A stretch of DNA of 13,338 bases from an uncultured Oxalobacter sp. GTDB taxonomy: Bacteria; Pseudomonadota; Gammaproteobacteria; Burkholderiales; Burkholderiaceae_D. The position numbers were made by a program, and so were the translations under genes. The stretch lies in contig CAKQQG010000039.1 in assembly GCA_934270705.1 (NCBI GenBank), positions 1 through 13,338 of the forward strand, in the 5' to 3' direction. This document shows, piece after piece, positions 1-5,747 of the stretch; the first letter of the stretch is position 1, and the number at the start of each line of letters is the position of its first letter. The notes beneath the pieces were generated by a model that was not told the origin of the DNA, ran no database searches, and saw only the letters and a program-made list of their open reading frames with translations.

Positions 1-143
1 TCACTGGCAAGTAAATTTTTTGTCAATCGTTTTCCTCGTAGGACTCTGCTAAATTCAGATATCTTTTTATATTCTATGTTGCCGCTATTCAAATTGTTGG
101 CTGGTCCGCTCAGTTGGCTAAATATAATTTGGCTTATCGTTTT
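1..143 (-). other. HsdS-like target-recognition segment fused in frame to HsdM (partial)
   Basis: After the point where HsdM proteins normally end, the corrected hsdM frame continues at least 47 codons without a stop to the window edge. All TTA, CTA and TCA triplets of the plus strand in this stretch fall in the other two frames. The tail ends with a segment containing IEYKKISEF and [13 protein letters not shown], which resembles the opening of a type I HsdS target-recognition domain (an aromatic-K-K/T-L/I-x-E start, then an RGK..TK..L pattern). HsdS normally begins as a separate gene at or overlapping the hsdM stop. Here a single M-S polypeptide is suggested. The absence of a stop is seen directly; the HsdS identity rests on resemblance of a short segment. 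The stop could also have been lost as part of decay. Confidence 0.6.
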
Positions 144-1681
144 GCTTTCAATTTCAGCAACGATGGCATCGATTTCCTTGCGAAGCTGGTCAATTCTTGC
201 GACGGTGTTTTTCAGTTCGGCATTGAGTTTGTCGATATCCACGACTTCGCGCGTATCCTTGGCTTCCACATAGCTGCTGACCGAGAGGTTGTAATCATTG
301 GTCGTGACTTTTTCCATTGTCACGGATTTCGCAAAGTGGTCGATATCCGCCTTGCGTTCGAATGCCTGTATGATTTGTTCGATATGTGCATCAAGCAGGA
401 CGTTGTTGGTGGTTTCTTTTTTGAACAGGCCGCTGGCGTCGATGAACTGGATCAGGGTGTCCGTTTTGTGTTTGGAAAGTACCAGAATATTGACGGCGAT
501 GGATGTGCCGAAGAACAGGTTGGGTGCCAGCGAGATGACGGTTTCCACATAGTTGTTGTCAACCAGATACTGACGGATTTTCTGTTCGGCTCCGCCGCGA
601 TAAAAAATACCCGGGAAGCAGACGATCGCGGCACGTCCCTTGCCTGAGAGGTAATTCAGCGCATGCAGGACGAAAGCGAAGTCCGCTTTCGATTTCGGCG
701 CCAGCACGCCGGCAGGTGCAAAGCGTTCGTCATTGATGAGGGTCGGGTCGTCCATGCCTATCCATCTGACGGAATATGGCGGATTCGAGACGATGGCGTC
801 AAAGGGCTTGTCTTTGTCGAATTGCGGATTGGTCAGGGTATCGCCCAGCCGGATGTCGAACTTGTCGTAATTGATGTTGTGCAGGAACATGTTCATCCGT
901 GCCAGATTATAGGTTGTGTGGTTGATTTCCTGACCGAAATAACCGTCTTCGACAAAACGCTCATCGAACAGTTTTCTGGCTTGCAGAAGGAGTGAACCTG
1001 AGCCACATGCCGGGTCGTAAATCTTGTTGACGCGCTTTTGCCCATGTGTCGCCAGCCGTGCGATCAGTCTGGATACGTGTTGTGGCGTGAAGAATTCACC
1101 GCCAGATTTGCCGGCATTGGCGGCATAGTTGGAAATCAGGAATTCATAAGCGTCACCGAACAGGTCGATATGATTGCCCTCGAAGTCGCCGAAATCGAGG
1201 TCGGCGACGCCTTTGAGTACGGCAGCAAGGCGGTTGTTTTTTCTGCTACGGTGCTGCCAAGGCGGTTGCTGGTCGTATCGAAATCGGCGAACAGTCCCTT
1301 GATATCCTGTTCAGAGGGATATCCGGTTGCTGAACTTTCGATGGCCGAGAAAATGGCGGCAAGGTCGGTGTTGAGGTTCTGATTGGTATTGGCCTGGGCA
1401 ACCACATTGGCGAACAGTTGGCTGGGATAGATGAAATAGCCCTTTGTCCGGATGGCGTCGTCCTTGATGCCTGCTGTGATAATGCTGTCCGGCAGTTTTG
1501 CGTAATGAATGCTCTCGTCGCCGCCTTCCATATGGCTGGCGAAGTTTTCACTGATGAAACGGTAGAACAGGGTGCCGAGTACGTATTGTTTGAAGTCCCA
1601 GCCGTCAACGGCGCCACGGACTTCATTGGCGATTTGCCAGATTTGGCGCTGCAGCTTGTCGCGTTGTTCAGTGCTAGTCAT
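1..1681 (-). pseudogene. hsdM: Type I restriction-modification DNA methyltransferase subunit HsdM, frameshifted, with HsdS-like C-terminal extension, partial at left edge
   Basis: HsdM is the adenine-N6 methyltransferase subunit of type I restriction-modification; with HsdS it methylates the recognition site and with HsdR it cuts unmodified DNA. The start at 1681 follows an AAGG ribosome site. The N-terminal helical HsdM domain is in frame to about residue 147. At 1237-1242 the coding strand has six A where seven are needed, so the frame is lost and a stop follows at about 1136 (181 aa). Adding one base restores HsdM: DPACGSGS (AdoMet motif I) near residue 223, NPPY (catalytic motif IV) near residue 300, and an expected end near residue 513 at about position 144. 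No other lesion is visible in this frame. The frame then stays open to the left edge (separate entry). The gene lacks the G-over-C plus-strand skew of its neighbours. It could be a pseudogene, a switched-off phase variant, a slippage-rescued gene or a sequencing error. Confidence 0.9.
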
Positions 1682-2016
1682 GAATTTTGCCTTGTTTTTC
1701 CGTTTGTGTTTTTCGTTATCCCGTCAAAATCGGTGATGTATCCGGATTGTGCCGGTTTTCCGCTGTCAGATGGTTTTGTCGATGCCGACTGTTGATGCGG
1801 GATTTTTTTTGTGTTGTTTTGGTCAATTATCAATGTTAACTGACTTCCGTATTGTGTACAGGGTACAGTATGCAGGTTGTGGTGACTGGTGGCGATTACA
1901 CCACATTCGCCATGTATTTCATTTTTGGATGGAGATGTCAGGGAAAAGCAAGGGGATTGCGGTGTCCGTTTTCAGGAAAGATGGAAAGGACGGTGGGATA
2001 CGGTATCTCTGGCAAC
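1682..2016. other. Gene-free spacer between hsdM and the tRNA-Ser terminator
   Basis: These 335 bases hold no convincing gene; the small open frames here have no family resemblance and no good ribosome site. The stretch must carry the hsdM promoter, because the tRNA terminator isolates it from upstream transcription, but no clear -35/-10 pair could be picked on the minus strand. Two symmetric elements are visible. One is TGTAC-AGG-GTACA at 1855-1867. The other is TGTGGTG...CACCACA, with a 14-base loop, at about 1877-1904. Either could be a regulator site for the restriction-modification locus; nothing shows this directly. Confidence 0.5.
1855..1867. promoter_or_regulatory. Small palindrome upstream of hsdM, possible operator
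   Basis: TGTAC and GTACA are exact inverted copies separated by AGG. The similarity extends imperfectly outward (ATTG against the complement of AGTAT), giving about seven matches of nine per half-site. It lies 174 bases upstream of the hsdM start in otherwise empty sequence. A role as operator is only a guess. Confidence 0.2.
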
Positions 2017-2051
2017 AAAAAAGCCGCGTCAACTCGGGTTTGACACGGCTT
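2017..2051 (-). terminator. Rho-independent terminator of tRNA-Ser
   Basis: On the minus strand, 29 bases after the tRNA CCA end, AAGCCGTGTCAA pairs with TTGACGCGGCTT (12 bp with one G-U pair) around a 7-base loop and runs into six T. It sits between the tRNA gene and hsdM, so it should stop transcription before hsdM and make hsdM depend on its own promoter. Confidence 0.93.
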
Positions 2052-2079
2052 GTCTGTGTGTTCCGTTTCCATCATCGGA

Positions 2080-2173
2080 TGGCGGAGATGAAGGGATTCG
2101 AACCCTTGATACGAGTTTTGGCCCGTATGCTCCCTTAGCAGGGGAGTGCCTTCGACCTCTCGGCCACATCTCC
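2080..2173 (-). tRNA. tRNA-Ser(GCU)
   Basis: The minus strand folds as a class II tRNA. The acceptor stem GGAGATG pairs with CATCTCC and is followed by discriminator G and an encoded CCA (2080-2082). The anticodon stem CTCCC/GGGAG closes the loop CTGCTAA, giving anticodon GCU (2137-2139), which reads the serine codons AGC and AGU. A long variable arm (ATACG paired with CGTAT) is typical of serine tRNAs, and the T-loop is GGTTCGAATCC. The gene stands alone with its own promoter and terminator. tRNA-Ser genes are common integration sites for islands, and the restriction-modification gene begins on its 3' side. No second copy of the tRNA 3' end was noticed inside the window. Confidence 0.97.
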
Positions 2174-2210
2174 GGTCTGCCTGCTGGTTTCAAAAGCAGT
2201 GGAATGTATG

Positions 2211-2239
2211 ATGATAGCGACTTGCCGGCCTGTGGTCAA
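2211..2239 (-). promoter_or_regulatory. Promoter of tRNA-Ser
   Basis: On the minus strand a TTGACC -35 box (2234-2239) is followed after exactly 17 bases by a TATCAT -10 box (2211-2216). This predicts a start near 2204 and a 5' leader of about 30 nt before the mature tRNA. The -35 box sits in the loop of the perfect inverted repeat at 2225-2251. Confidence 0.7.
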
Positions 2240-2251
2240 TAAACAGGCCGG
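2225..2251. repeat. Perfect 9-bp inverted repeat around the tRNA-Ser -35 box
   Basis: CCGGCCTGT (2225-2233) and ACAGGCCGG (2243-2251) are exact inverted copies with a 9-base loop. On the plus strand the hairpin is followed by GGTTTTG, which is terminator-like, but no plus-strand gene ends here. On the minus strand there is no T-run, although the 113-aa HTH gene ends 67 bases upstream. It may end or attenuate that transcript, or be a protein-binding site over the tRNA promoter. Confidence 0.5.
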
Positions 2252-2317
2252 GGTTTTGTGGCTTTTTTCGTTGTGGATGCCGGTTCGGGGCCGGTTGACG
2301 GTCTTTTGCACGGCGTT

Positions 2318-2659
2318 TCAGGCTTGCGGTGCGCCGGTTTGACGTCCGGGTTTGTATTGCTTGTCGCTGATGCGGAATTTGCGGCGGCGGTCGCCCATGA
2401 GGGTGCGCAGTTGCTGGATGCTCATGTCGCTGACTTCCTGCATGCGGATGAGCAATGATGCGCCGACGGGCAGGCGGCCGTGGCGGATTTTGCTGATGAC
2501 CGGCGGCGCGACTTCGAGGGTGCGCGAGAGGGCGGCATCGTTTTTGAGGTTGAGGGTCTTGATGAGGCGGCTCAAGAGGTTGTTCGGGTCGTATGTGTCG
2601 GGTTTGTCGGTGTGGGTTTCGTAGCGTTTCCGGTAACTTCTGGTCTGGTCGTCTTTCAT
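2318..2659 (-). CDS. Small helix-turn-helix DNA-binding protein (conserved hypothetical type)
   Basis: The product has 113 residues. The start at 2659 is chosen because AGGAG lies at 2664-2668, five bases upstream; the frame is open further, to 3064, but that extension is low-complexity P/T/H-rich sequence with no ribosome site. Residues 28-88 look like a compact helical Cro/C1-type fold. A helix around LLSRLIKTLNL is followed by DAALSRTLEVAPPVISKIRHG, typical of a helix, turn and recognition helix, and then two more helices. The basic run DRRRKFRISDKQ follows at 90-101. The N-terminal 25 residues are charged and probably disordered. No ligand or oligomerisation domain is evident. I recall similar small proteins with the APPVISKIRH core in Burkholderiales, but no known function. 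It diverges from the Mu-type DNA-binding gene across 476 bases. Confidence 0.82.
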   Translation of the reverse strand: MKDDQTRSYRKRYETHTDKPDTYDPNNLLSRLIKTLNLKNDAALSRTLEVAPPVISKIRHGRLPVGASLLIRMQEVSDMSIQQLRTLMGDRRRKFRISDKQYKPGRQTGAPQA

Positions 2660-2913
2660 GGTGGCTCCTGGGTTGGTCGGGTTGTTGTGTTTATTTTCGG
2701 CGTTCAGGAAGATGTTATTTTGACAATAGTCAGAGGATGGGTTCGCCGTGGTGAAATGCGGCGGGTGTACGGTGTGTATCGGAGGGGGCGCAGGGGTTGT
2801 ATGGCGCCGGGGTGTGGGATGGATGGGGAATATTGTGCCGGTGGTGTATGGAAAAGCACACAAGAGGGGCTTTTCAATATATGATTGACCGGAACGGATG
2901 AAAGGTACGCACT

Positions 2914-2954
2914 GACAGCGGTGCAGCGGTTGCACGGAATTGTGTGCCGCTGTC
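2914..2954. repeat. Inverted repeat with nested hairpin in the divergent control region
   Basis: GACAGCGG (2914-2921) and CCGCTGTC (2947-2954) are exact inverted copies. Within the loop, GTGCA (2921-2925) and TGCAC (2931-2935) form a second small stem around GCGGT. Two CAGCGGT copies (2916-2922 and 2925-2930 with neighbours) also lie directly in tandem. It could be an operator for either flanking regulator or a leader structure. Confidence 0.4.
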
Positions 2955-2999
2955 CGGGCTGCCGGTCTGGCTGCGATGTATGCGTTTGTGCGGATGTTA

Positions 3000-3041
3000 C
3001 AAGTGTATTGTAGTGTTGCGCAAGTGTTTTGTAAAGTGTTG
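3000..3041. repeat. Imperfect tandem direct repeat upstream of the Mu-type DNA-binding gene
   Basis: CAAGTGTATTGTAGTGTTG (3000-3018) is followed after two bases by CAAGTGTTTTGTAAAGTGTTG-like sequence (3021-3041), with one substitution and two inserted bases. TTACAA at 2998-3003 and TTGTAA at 3029-3034 also form an inverted pair across the units. The repeat lies about 95 bases before the start codon at 3136, a plausible place for paired regulator sites. Confidence 0.45.
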
Positions 3042-3135
3042 TTCTGTTCGTTTCGGGGCGGCATGCCGGTATGCGGGGTGTCGTGTTCTGTTTTGAGTGT
3101 TGTGTCATGTTTGTTCGCAAGAGATAAGTGCCTTG

Positions 3136-3600
3136 ATGAAGATTTTGTTTACTGCTGCTGAAATAGCGCGGATGCGTTTGCCCGGTTTGCCGACGACGAA
3201 GTCGAGTATTTTGTCGCGGGCTGCCCGGGAAGGGTGGCGTTATGAGGAACAGTATGGTATCGGCGGTATCCGGCGGGTGTTCGAGATTCCGGATCGTTAT
3301 CTGGTGGCGGCGCACGGTAGTGTGGTGGGCAGAATGGCGGGTCAGGAGACGGGGCGGTATCTGATCCGGCATGATGAGGCGGAGAGGGATGCGGCTGCGC
3401 TGGACGCGGGGATGCTGGCCGAGGCTGCCCAGGTGCTGGAGAAGTGGGATCTGGATGAGCGTGTGGGTTTGCCGGCTGACGAGAAGGGGCGCTTGATCGC
3501 AATGTGTTACAAGATGCTGGCAGACGGGGTGGCCGCGGGGGATTTGTCCGCTTTGCTGGCGGCGGTGACGCGGTTGGTCAGGGGTGGTTCGGACGTTTGA
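3136..3600 (+). CDS. Orphan DNA-binding protein with Mu-transposase/Mu-repressor type N-terminal domain
   Basis: The product has 154 residues. Residues 4-60 resemble the winged-helix Mu DNA-binding domain found at the N-terminus of MuA transposase and of the Mu repressor: AEIARMRLPGLP, then AAREGWRYEE, a GIGG turn and VFEIPDRYL. That domain binds operator or transposase-site DNA. The remaining 95 residues are mainly helical and acidic to neutral, with no DDE catalytic triad and no integrase core, so this is not a transposase. The start at 3136 is chosen because the domain begins there; an ATG at 3097 would add 13 unconserved-looking residues, and the ribosome site at 3136 is weak (an AAGAGATAAG stretch). 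It is the only plus-strand gene here, diverges from the HTH gene and converges on gloA. Likely a regulator, either domesticated or a phage remnant; its target is unknown. Confidence 0.8.
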   Translation: MKILFTAAEIARMRLPGLPTTKSSILSRAAREGWRYEEQYGIGGIRRVFEIPDRYLVAAHGSVVGRMAGQETGRYLIRHDEAERDAAALDAGMLAEAAQVLEKWDLDERVGLPADEKGRLIAMCYKMLADGVAAGDLSALLAAVTRLVRGGSDV

Positions 3601-3626
3601 GTTGGCTGTCGTTCCGGTTGTTTTCG

Positions 3627-3663
3627 AGCCTCCGGCCTGTTTTGGCAGGCCGGGGGCTTTTTT
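3627..3663 (+). terminator. Rho-independent terminator of the Mu-type DNA-binding gene
   Basis: AGCCTCCGGCCTG pairs with CAGGCCGGGGGCT (13 bp, one G-U) around TTTTGG and runs into six T at 3658-3663, 27 bases after the stop at 3600. On the minus strand the same hairpin lacks a T-run, but it could still impede transcription arriving from gloA, which ends 13 bases away. Confidence 0.93.
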
Positions 3664-3675
3664 GTGTATCGGTCG

Positions 3676-4062
3676 TCAGTCTTTTTGTTCGATGAGTTCG
3701 ATTTTGTAGCCGTCGGGGTCTTCGAGGAAGGCGATGACGGTGGTGCCGCCCTTGACGGGGCCGGGCTCACGGGTGATTTTGCCGCCGGCTTCGCGGATGC
3801 GGTTGCAGGTGGCGACGATGTCGTCGGTCGAGAGGGCGATGTGGCCGTAGGCGGTTCCCATGTCGTATTGTGAGACGCCGTAGTTGTAGGTGAGTTCGAG
3901 TTCGGCCTGTTCCGGGTTGGCTGCGTAGCCGAGGTAAGCCAGGGTGTATTGGTATTCGGGGTTGTCGGTGGTGCGGATGAGTTTCATTCCCATGACGCGG
4001 GTGTAGAAGTCGATGGAGCGGTTGAGGTCTCCGACTCTGAGCATGGTGTGCAGAAATCGCAT
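3676..4062 (-). CDS. gloA: Lactoylglutathione lyase (glyoxalase I), Ni-dependent type
   Basis: This cytoplasmic enzyme isomerises the hemithioacetal of methylglyoxal and glutathione to S-lactoylglutathione, the first step of methylglyoxal detoxification. The product has 128 residues (E. coli GloA has 135). The four metal ligands fall exactly where the E. coli enzyme has them: H5, E56, H74 and E122. The [13 protein letters not shown] start, the [10 protein letters not shown] motif and the C-terminal [13 protein letters not shown] are diagnostic of the family. The short form without extra loops matches the Ni/Co-activated bacterial class. AGGAG lies 6 bases before the ATG. It is the last gene of the glyQ-glyS-gmhB-ygjP-gloA run, 79 bases after ygjP, and converges on a plus-strand gene. 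Confidence 0.97.
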   Translation of the reverse strand: MRFLHTMLRVGDLNRSIDFYTRVMGMKLIRTTDNPEYQYTLAYLGYAANPEQAELELTYNYGVSQYDMGTAYGHIALSTDDIVATCNRIREAGGKITREPGPVKGGTTVIAFLEDPDGYKIELIEQKD

Positions 4063-4141
4063 GATGTCTCCTGTGTTGTCGTGATGGGGGTTATTGTAAA
4101 TCGAAGTGGTGTCGCGGGAAAACGGGTGGCGGTTTTCGGGG

Positions 4142-4996
4142 TCAGTCGCTGAACAGGTTGAACAGTCGTGCGGATTGTTCGCGCAGGCTTTGGCGTGCCT
4201 GTTCGGGGGCGGGGTACCATTGCCGGACGATGGCCCAGAAGCGTGGGCCGTGGTTCATTTCGGTGAGGTGTGCCAGTTCGTGGATGGCGACGTAGTCGAT
4301 GAGTGTGAGATCGCAGTGGATGAGTCGCCAGTTGAGCCGGATGTGGCGTTTGGCGGAGCAGGAACCCCAGCGTGTGCGTGCGTTGCTGAGGCGGAAGGTG
4401 TCGTAGCGGACGTTCATTTTTGCGGCGTAGTGTTCAAGGCGTCCGGCGAGCAGGGTTTGCGCTTGTGTCTTGAGCCATTTTTGCAGGTGTGCGCCGAGTT
4501 CGGGGGGATTCGCGGCGGTTGCGGGTATCCGGATGCGGAGGTGGTCTGTTTCGATATGGATGGCGATGCGCCGGACGGCGGCGGGTTCGATGGCGATGGT
4601 GAGGGGTTGGCCGAGATAGGGCAGGGTGCTGCCGTTTTCCCAGTTGGGCGGGGTCGGTCTGGTGAGGTTTTGTTGCCGGTAGAGGGCGATTTTGTTTTGT
4701 ATCCAGCGGCGTTTGCGCTGGATGGCGTCTTCGATGGTGGCGATGGTGCAGCGTGTGGGGGCGGTGACGGTCAGGCCGGTTTCGTCGATGACGAAACCGA
4801 TGGTGCGTCGTGCGGAACGGCGCAGACGATAGGCGAGCGGGTTGCCGTCGAGTGTGATGGTGCGTGGGGTGCCATTCTCGCCTGTTCTCGGTGTTTCGGG
4901 GGGGCTGCGCCGTGTGCGGGGTTTGCCGGTGAACAGGCGCGCGAGCGTGTCGAACAGGTCGCCCTGGATGGATTGGTGCGGTTCTCTGGTTGGCAT
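4142..4996 (-). CDS. YgjP-type (DUF45/SprT-like) zinc metalloprotease
   Basis: The product has 284 residues. Residues 45-110 form the N-terminal beta-rich part ([19 protein letters not shown]). RTRWGSCS at 207-214 and the zinc site HELAH at 239-243 follow, with NHGPRFW at 248-254 giving the third histidine (H249). This HExxH...H arrangement with an upstream RWGSC motif defines the YgjP/DUF45 family of predicted metal-dependent hydrolases related to SprT. The substrate is unknown. There is no signal peptide or membrane segment. The first 45 residues are basic and proline-rich except for [11 protein letters not shown], a feature I associate with the family's N-terminus. The start at 4996 has an in-frame TGA four codons upstream and no clear ribosome site, so initiation probably depends on translation from gmhB or a weak site. 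Confidence 0.92.
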   Translation of the reverse strand: MPTREPHQSIQGDLFDTLARLFTGKPRTRRSPPETPRTGENGTPRTITLDGNPLAYRLRRSARRTIGFVIDETGLTVTAPTRCTIATIEDAIQRKRRWIQNKIALYRQQNLTRPTPPNWENGSTLPYLGQPLTIAIEPAAVRRIAIHIETDHLRIRIPATAANPPELGAHLQKWLKTQAQTLLAGRLEHYAAKMNVRYDTFRLSNARTRWGSCSAKRHIRLNWRLIHCDLTLIDYVAIHELAHLTEMNHGPRFWAIVRQWYPAPEQARQSLREQSARLFNLFSD

Positions 4997-5147
4997 GGCG
5001 GTTTTTCAGTGGGGTTGGCGGGAACTTCGGCCGGTTCCGGTCTGCCGCTGTCGCAACCGCTGTGCGGTCTGGTTTGCCGCCGGCTTGCCGGGGATGTCGG
5101 GGGGGACGGCAATGGGGGTGGGTTCCGTCATGTGGCGTGTGGGCGGC
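4997..5147 (-). other. Spacer between gmhB and ygjP where relatives often carry plsC
   Basis: In many Burkholderiales, as I recall, a 1-acyl-glycerol-3-phosphate acyltransferase gene (plsC) lies between gmhB and the ygjP-type gene. Here there are 151 bases and no acyltransferase sequence. An ATG at 5131 opens a 41-codon frame that ends in TGA at 5006-5008 and is in phase with ygjP. It is rich in P, Q, R and T, has no ribosome site and resembles no family, so it is not called as a gene. Loss or relocation of plsC is an inference from comparative memory, not from this sequence. Confidence 0.4.
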
Positions 5148-5732
5148 TCAAGGAGTTTCCTGTGTGTTTTTGTCCTGACTCGCGGCGTTTTTCTGGTCGG
5201 CTTCGAGCAGGTGGTCGGCCACTGCGGAGAGGTCGTCGAAGATGATGGTTTTGGGGGGCAGACCGCCGTTTTCGAGGGTTTTTTTGCCTTTTCCGCTCAG
5301 GACCAGTATGGGGGTGCATCCGGCCAGGAATGCGGCCTGCAAATCGCGCAGGGAGTCGCCGACTGACGGGACGTCTTCCAGCGGGGTGTCGAAGCGTTCG
5401 GAGATGGTGCTGAACATGCCTTGCCGGGGTTTGCGGCAGTCGCAGTTGTCGCTGGCGGTGTGCGGGCAGAAGAAGATGGCTTCGATCTGGCCGCCGGCGG
5501 CTTTGACGGCGTTTTGCATTTTCTGGTGGATGGCGTTCAGGGTCATGATGTCGAAGAAGCCGCGTCCCAGTCCGGACTGGTTTGTCGCCACGACGATGGT
5601 GTATCCGGCTTTGGTGAGCCGGGCGATGGCGTCAAGCGAGCCGGGCAACGGGATCCATTCGTCGGGTGTTTTGATGAAGGCATCGGAGTCTTCGTTGATG
5701 ACGCCGTCCCTGTCCAGAATGATGAGTTTCAT
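5148..5732 (-). CDS. gmhB: D-glycero-beta-D-manno-heptose-1,7-bisphosphate 7-phosphatase
   Basis: This cytoplasmic HAD-family phosphatase removes the 7-phosphate of heptose bisphosphate in ADP-heptose synthesis for the LPS inner core. The product has 194 residues (family about 185-190). The catalytic pair is D7 and D9 in LDRDGVIN. Motif II is T50 with NQSGLGRG. Lysine K101 sits in CRKP, and D126 in VGDSLRD is the Mg-binding motif IV. The structural zinc loop typical of GmhB is present as C89-P-H91 and C97-D-C99. The last 20 residues are polar and probably disordered. It begins 15 bases after the glyS stop, so the two are surely cotranscribed; the ribosome site is a weak GGAA. A histidinol phosphatase of the same superfamily is less likely given the neighbours and the lack of a HisB domain. 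Confidence 0.95.
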   Translation of the reverse strand: MKLIILDRDGVINEDSDAFIKTPDEWIPLPGSLDAIARLTKAGYTIVVATNQSGLGRGFFDIMTLNAIHQKMQNAVKAAGGQIEAIFFCPHTASDNCDCRKPRQGMFSTISERFDTPLEDVPSVGDSLRDLQAAFLAGCTPILVLSGKGKKTLENGGLPPKTIIFDDLSAVADHLLEADQKNAASQDKNTQETP

Positions 5733-5747
5733 GGGCTTGATTCCGTG

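Larger units (their letters stand above)
2660..3135. promoter_or_regulatory. Divergent control region between two DNA-binding protein genes
   Basis: These 476 bases separate the divergently transcribed HTH gene and the Mu-type DNA-binding gene. No gene is supported; frames through here are compositionally odd shadows. The sequence is extremely G/T-rich on the plus strand (2761-2820 has 33 G and 8 C). It contains an 8-bp inverted repeat with a nested hairpin (2914-2954) and an imperfect tandem repeat (3000-3041). Promoters for both genes should lie here, but no -35/-10 pair of acceptable quality and spacing was found on either strand. Confidence 0.6.

Noticed and set aside
114..995. Plus-strand frames of 177 and 110 codons in the hsdM region
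   Set aside because: They are opposite the motif-bearing hsdM frame, with no resemblance to any family.
1749..2242. Open frames on the plus strand across the tRNA-Ser gene
   Set aside because: They contain the translation of a tRNA complement (GFEPL...-like segment), a common false gene call over serine tRNAs.
2866..2940. Possible -35 hexamers TTGACC and TTGAAA in the divergent spacer
   Set aside because: No acceptable -10 box stands 16-18 bases away on the matching strand.
2660..3064. N-terminal extension of the HTH protein to an upstream ATG (248 aa)
   Set aside because: The extra 135 residues are low-complexity P/T/H/R sequence from a G/T-biased spacer. The internal ATG at 2659 has AGGAG at good spacing.
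4106..5245. 379-codon plus-strand open frame across ygjP and the gmhB end
   Set aside because: It runs across two real genes on the other strand and looks like their reverse-complement translation.
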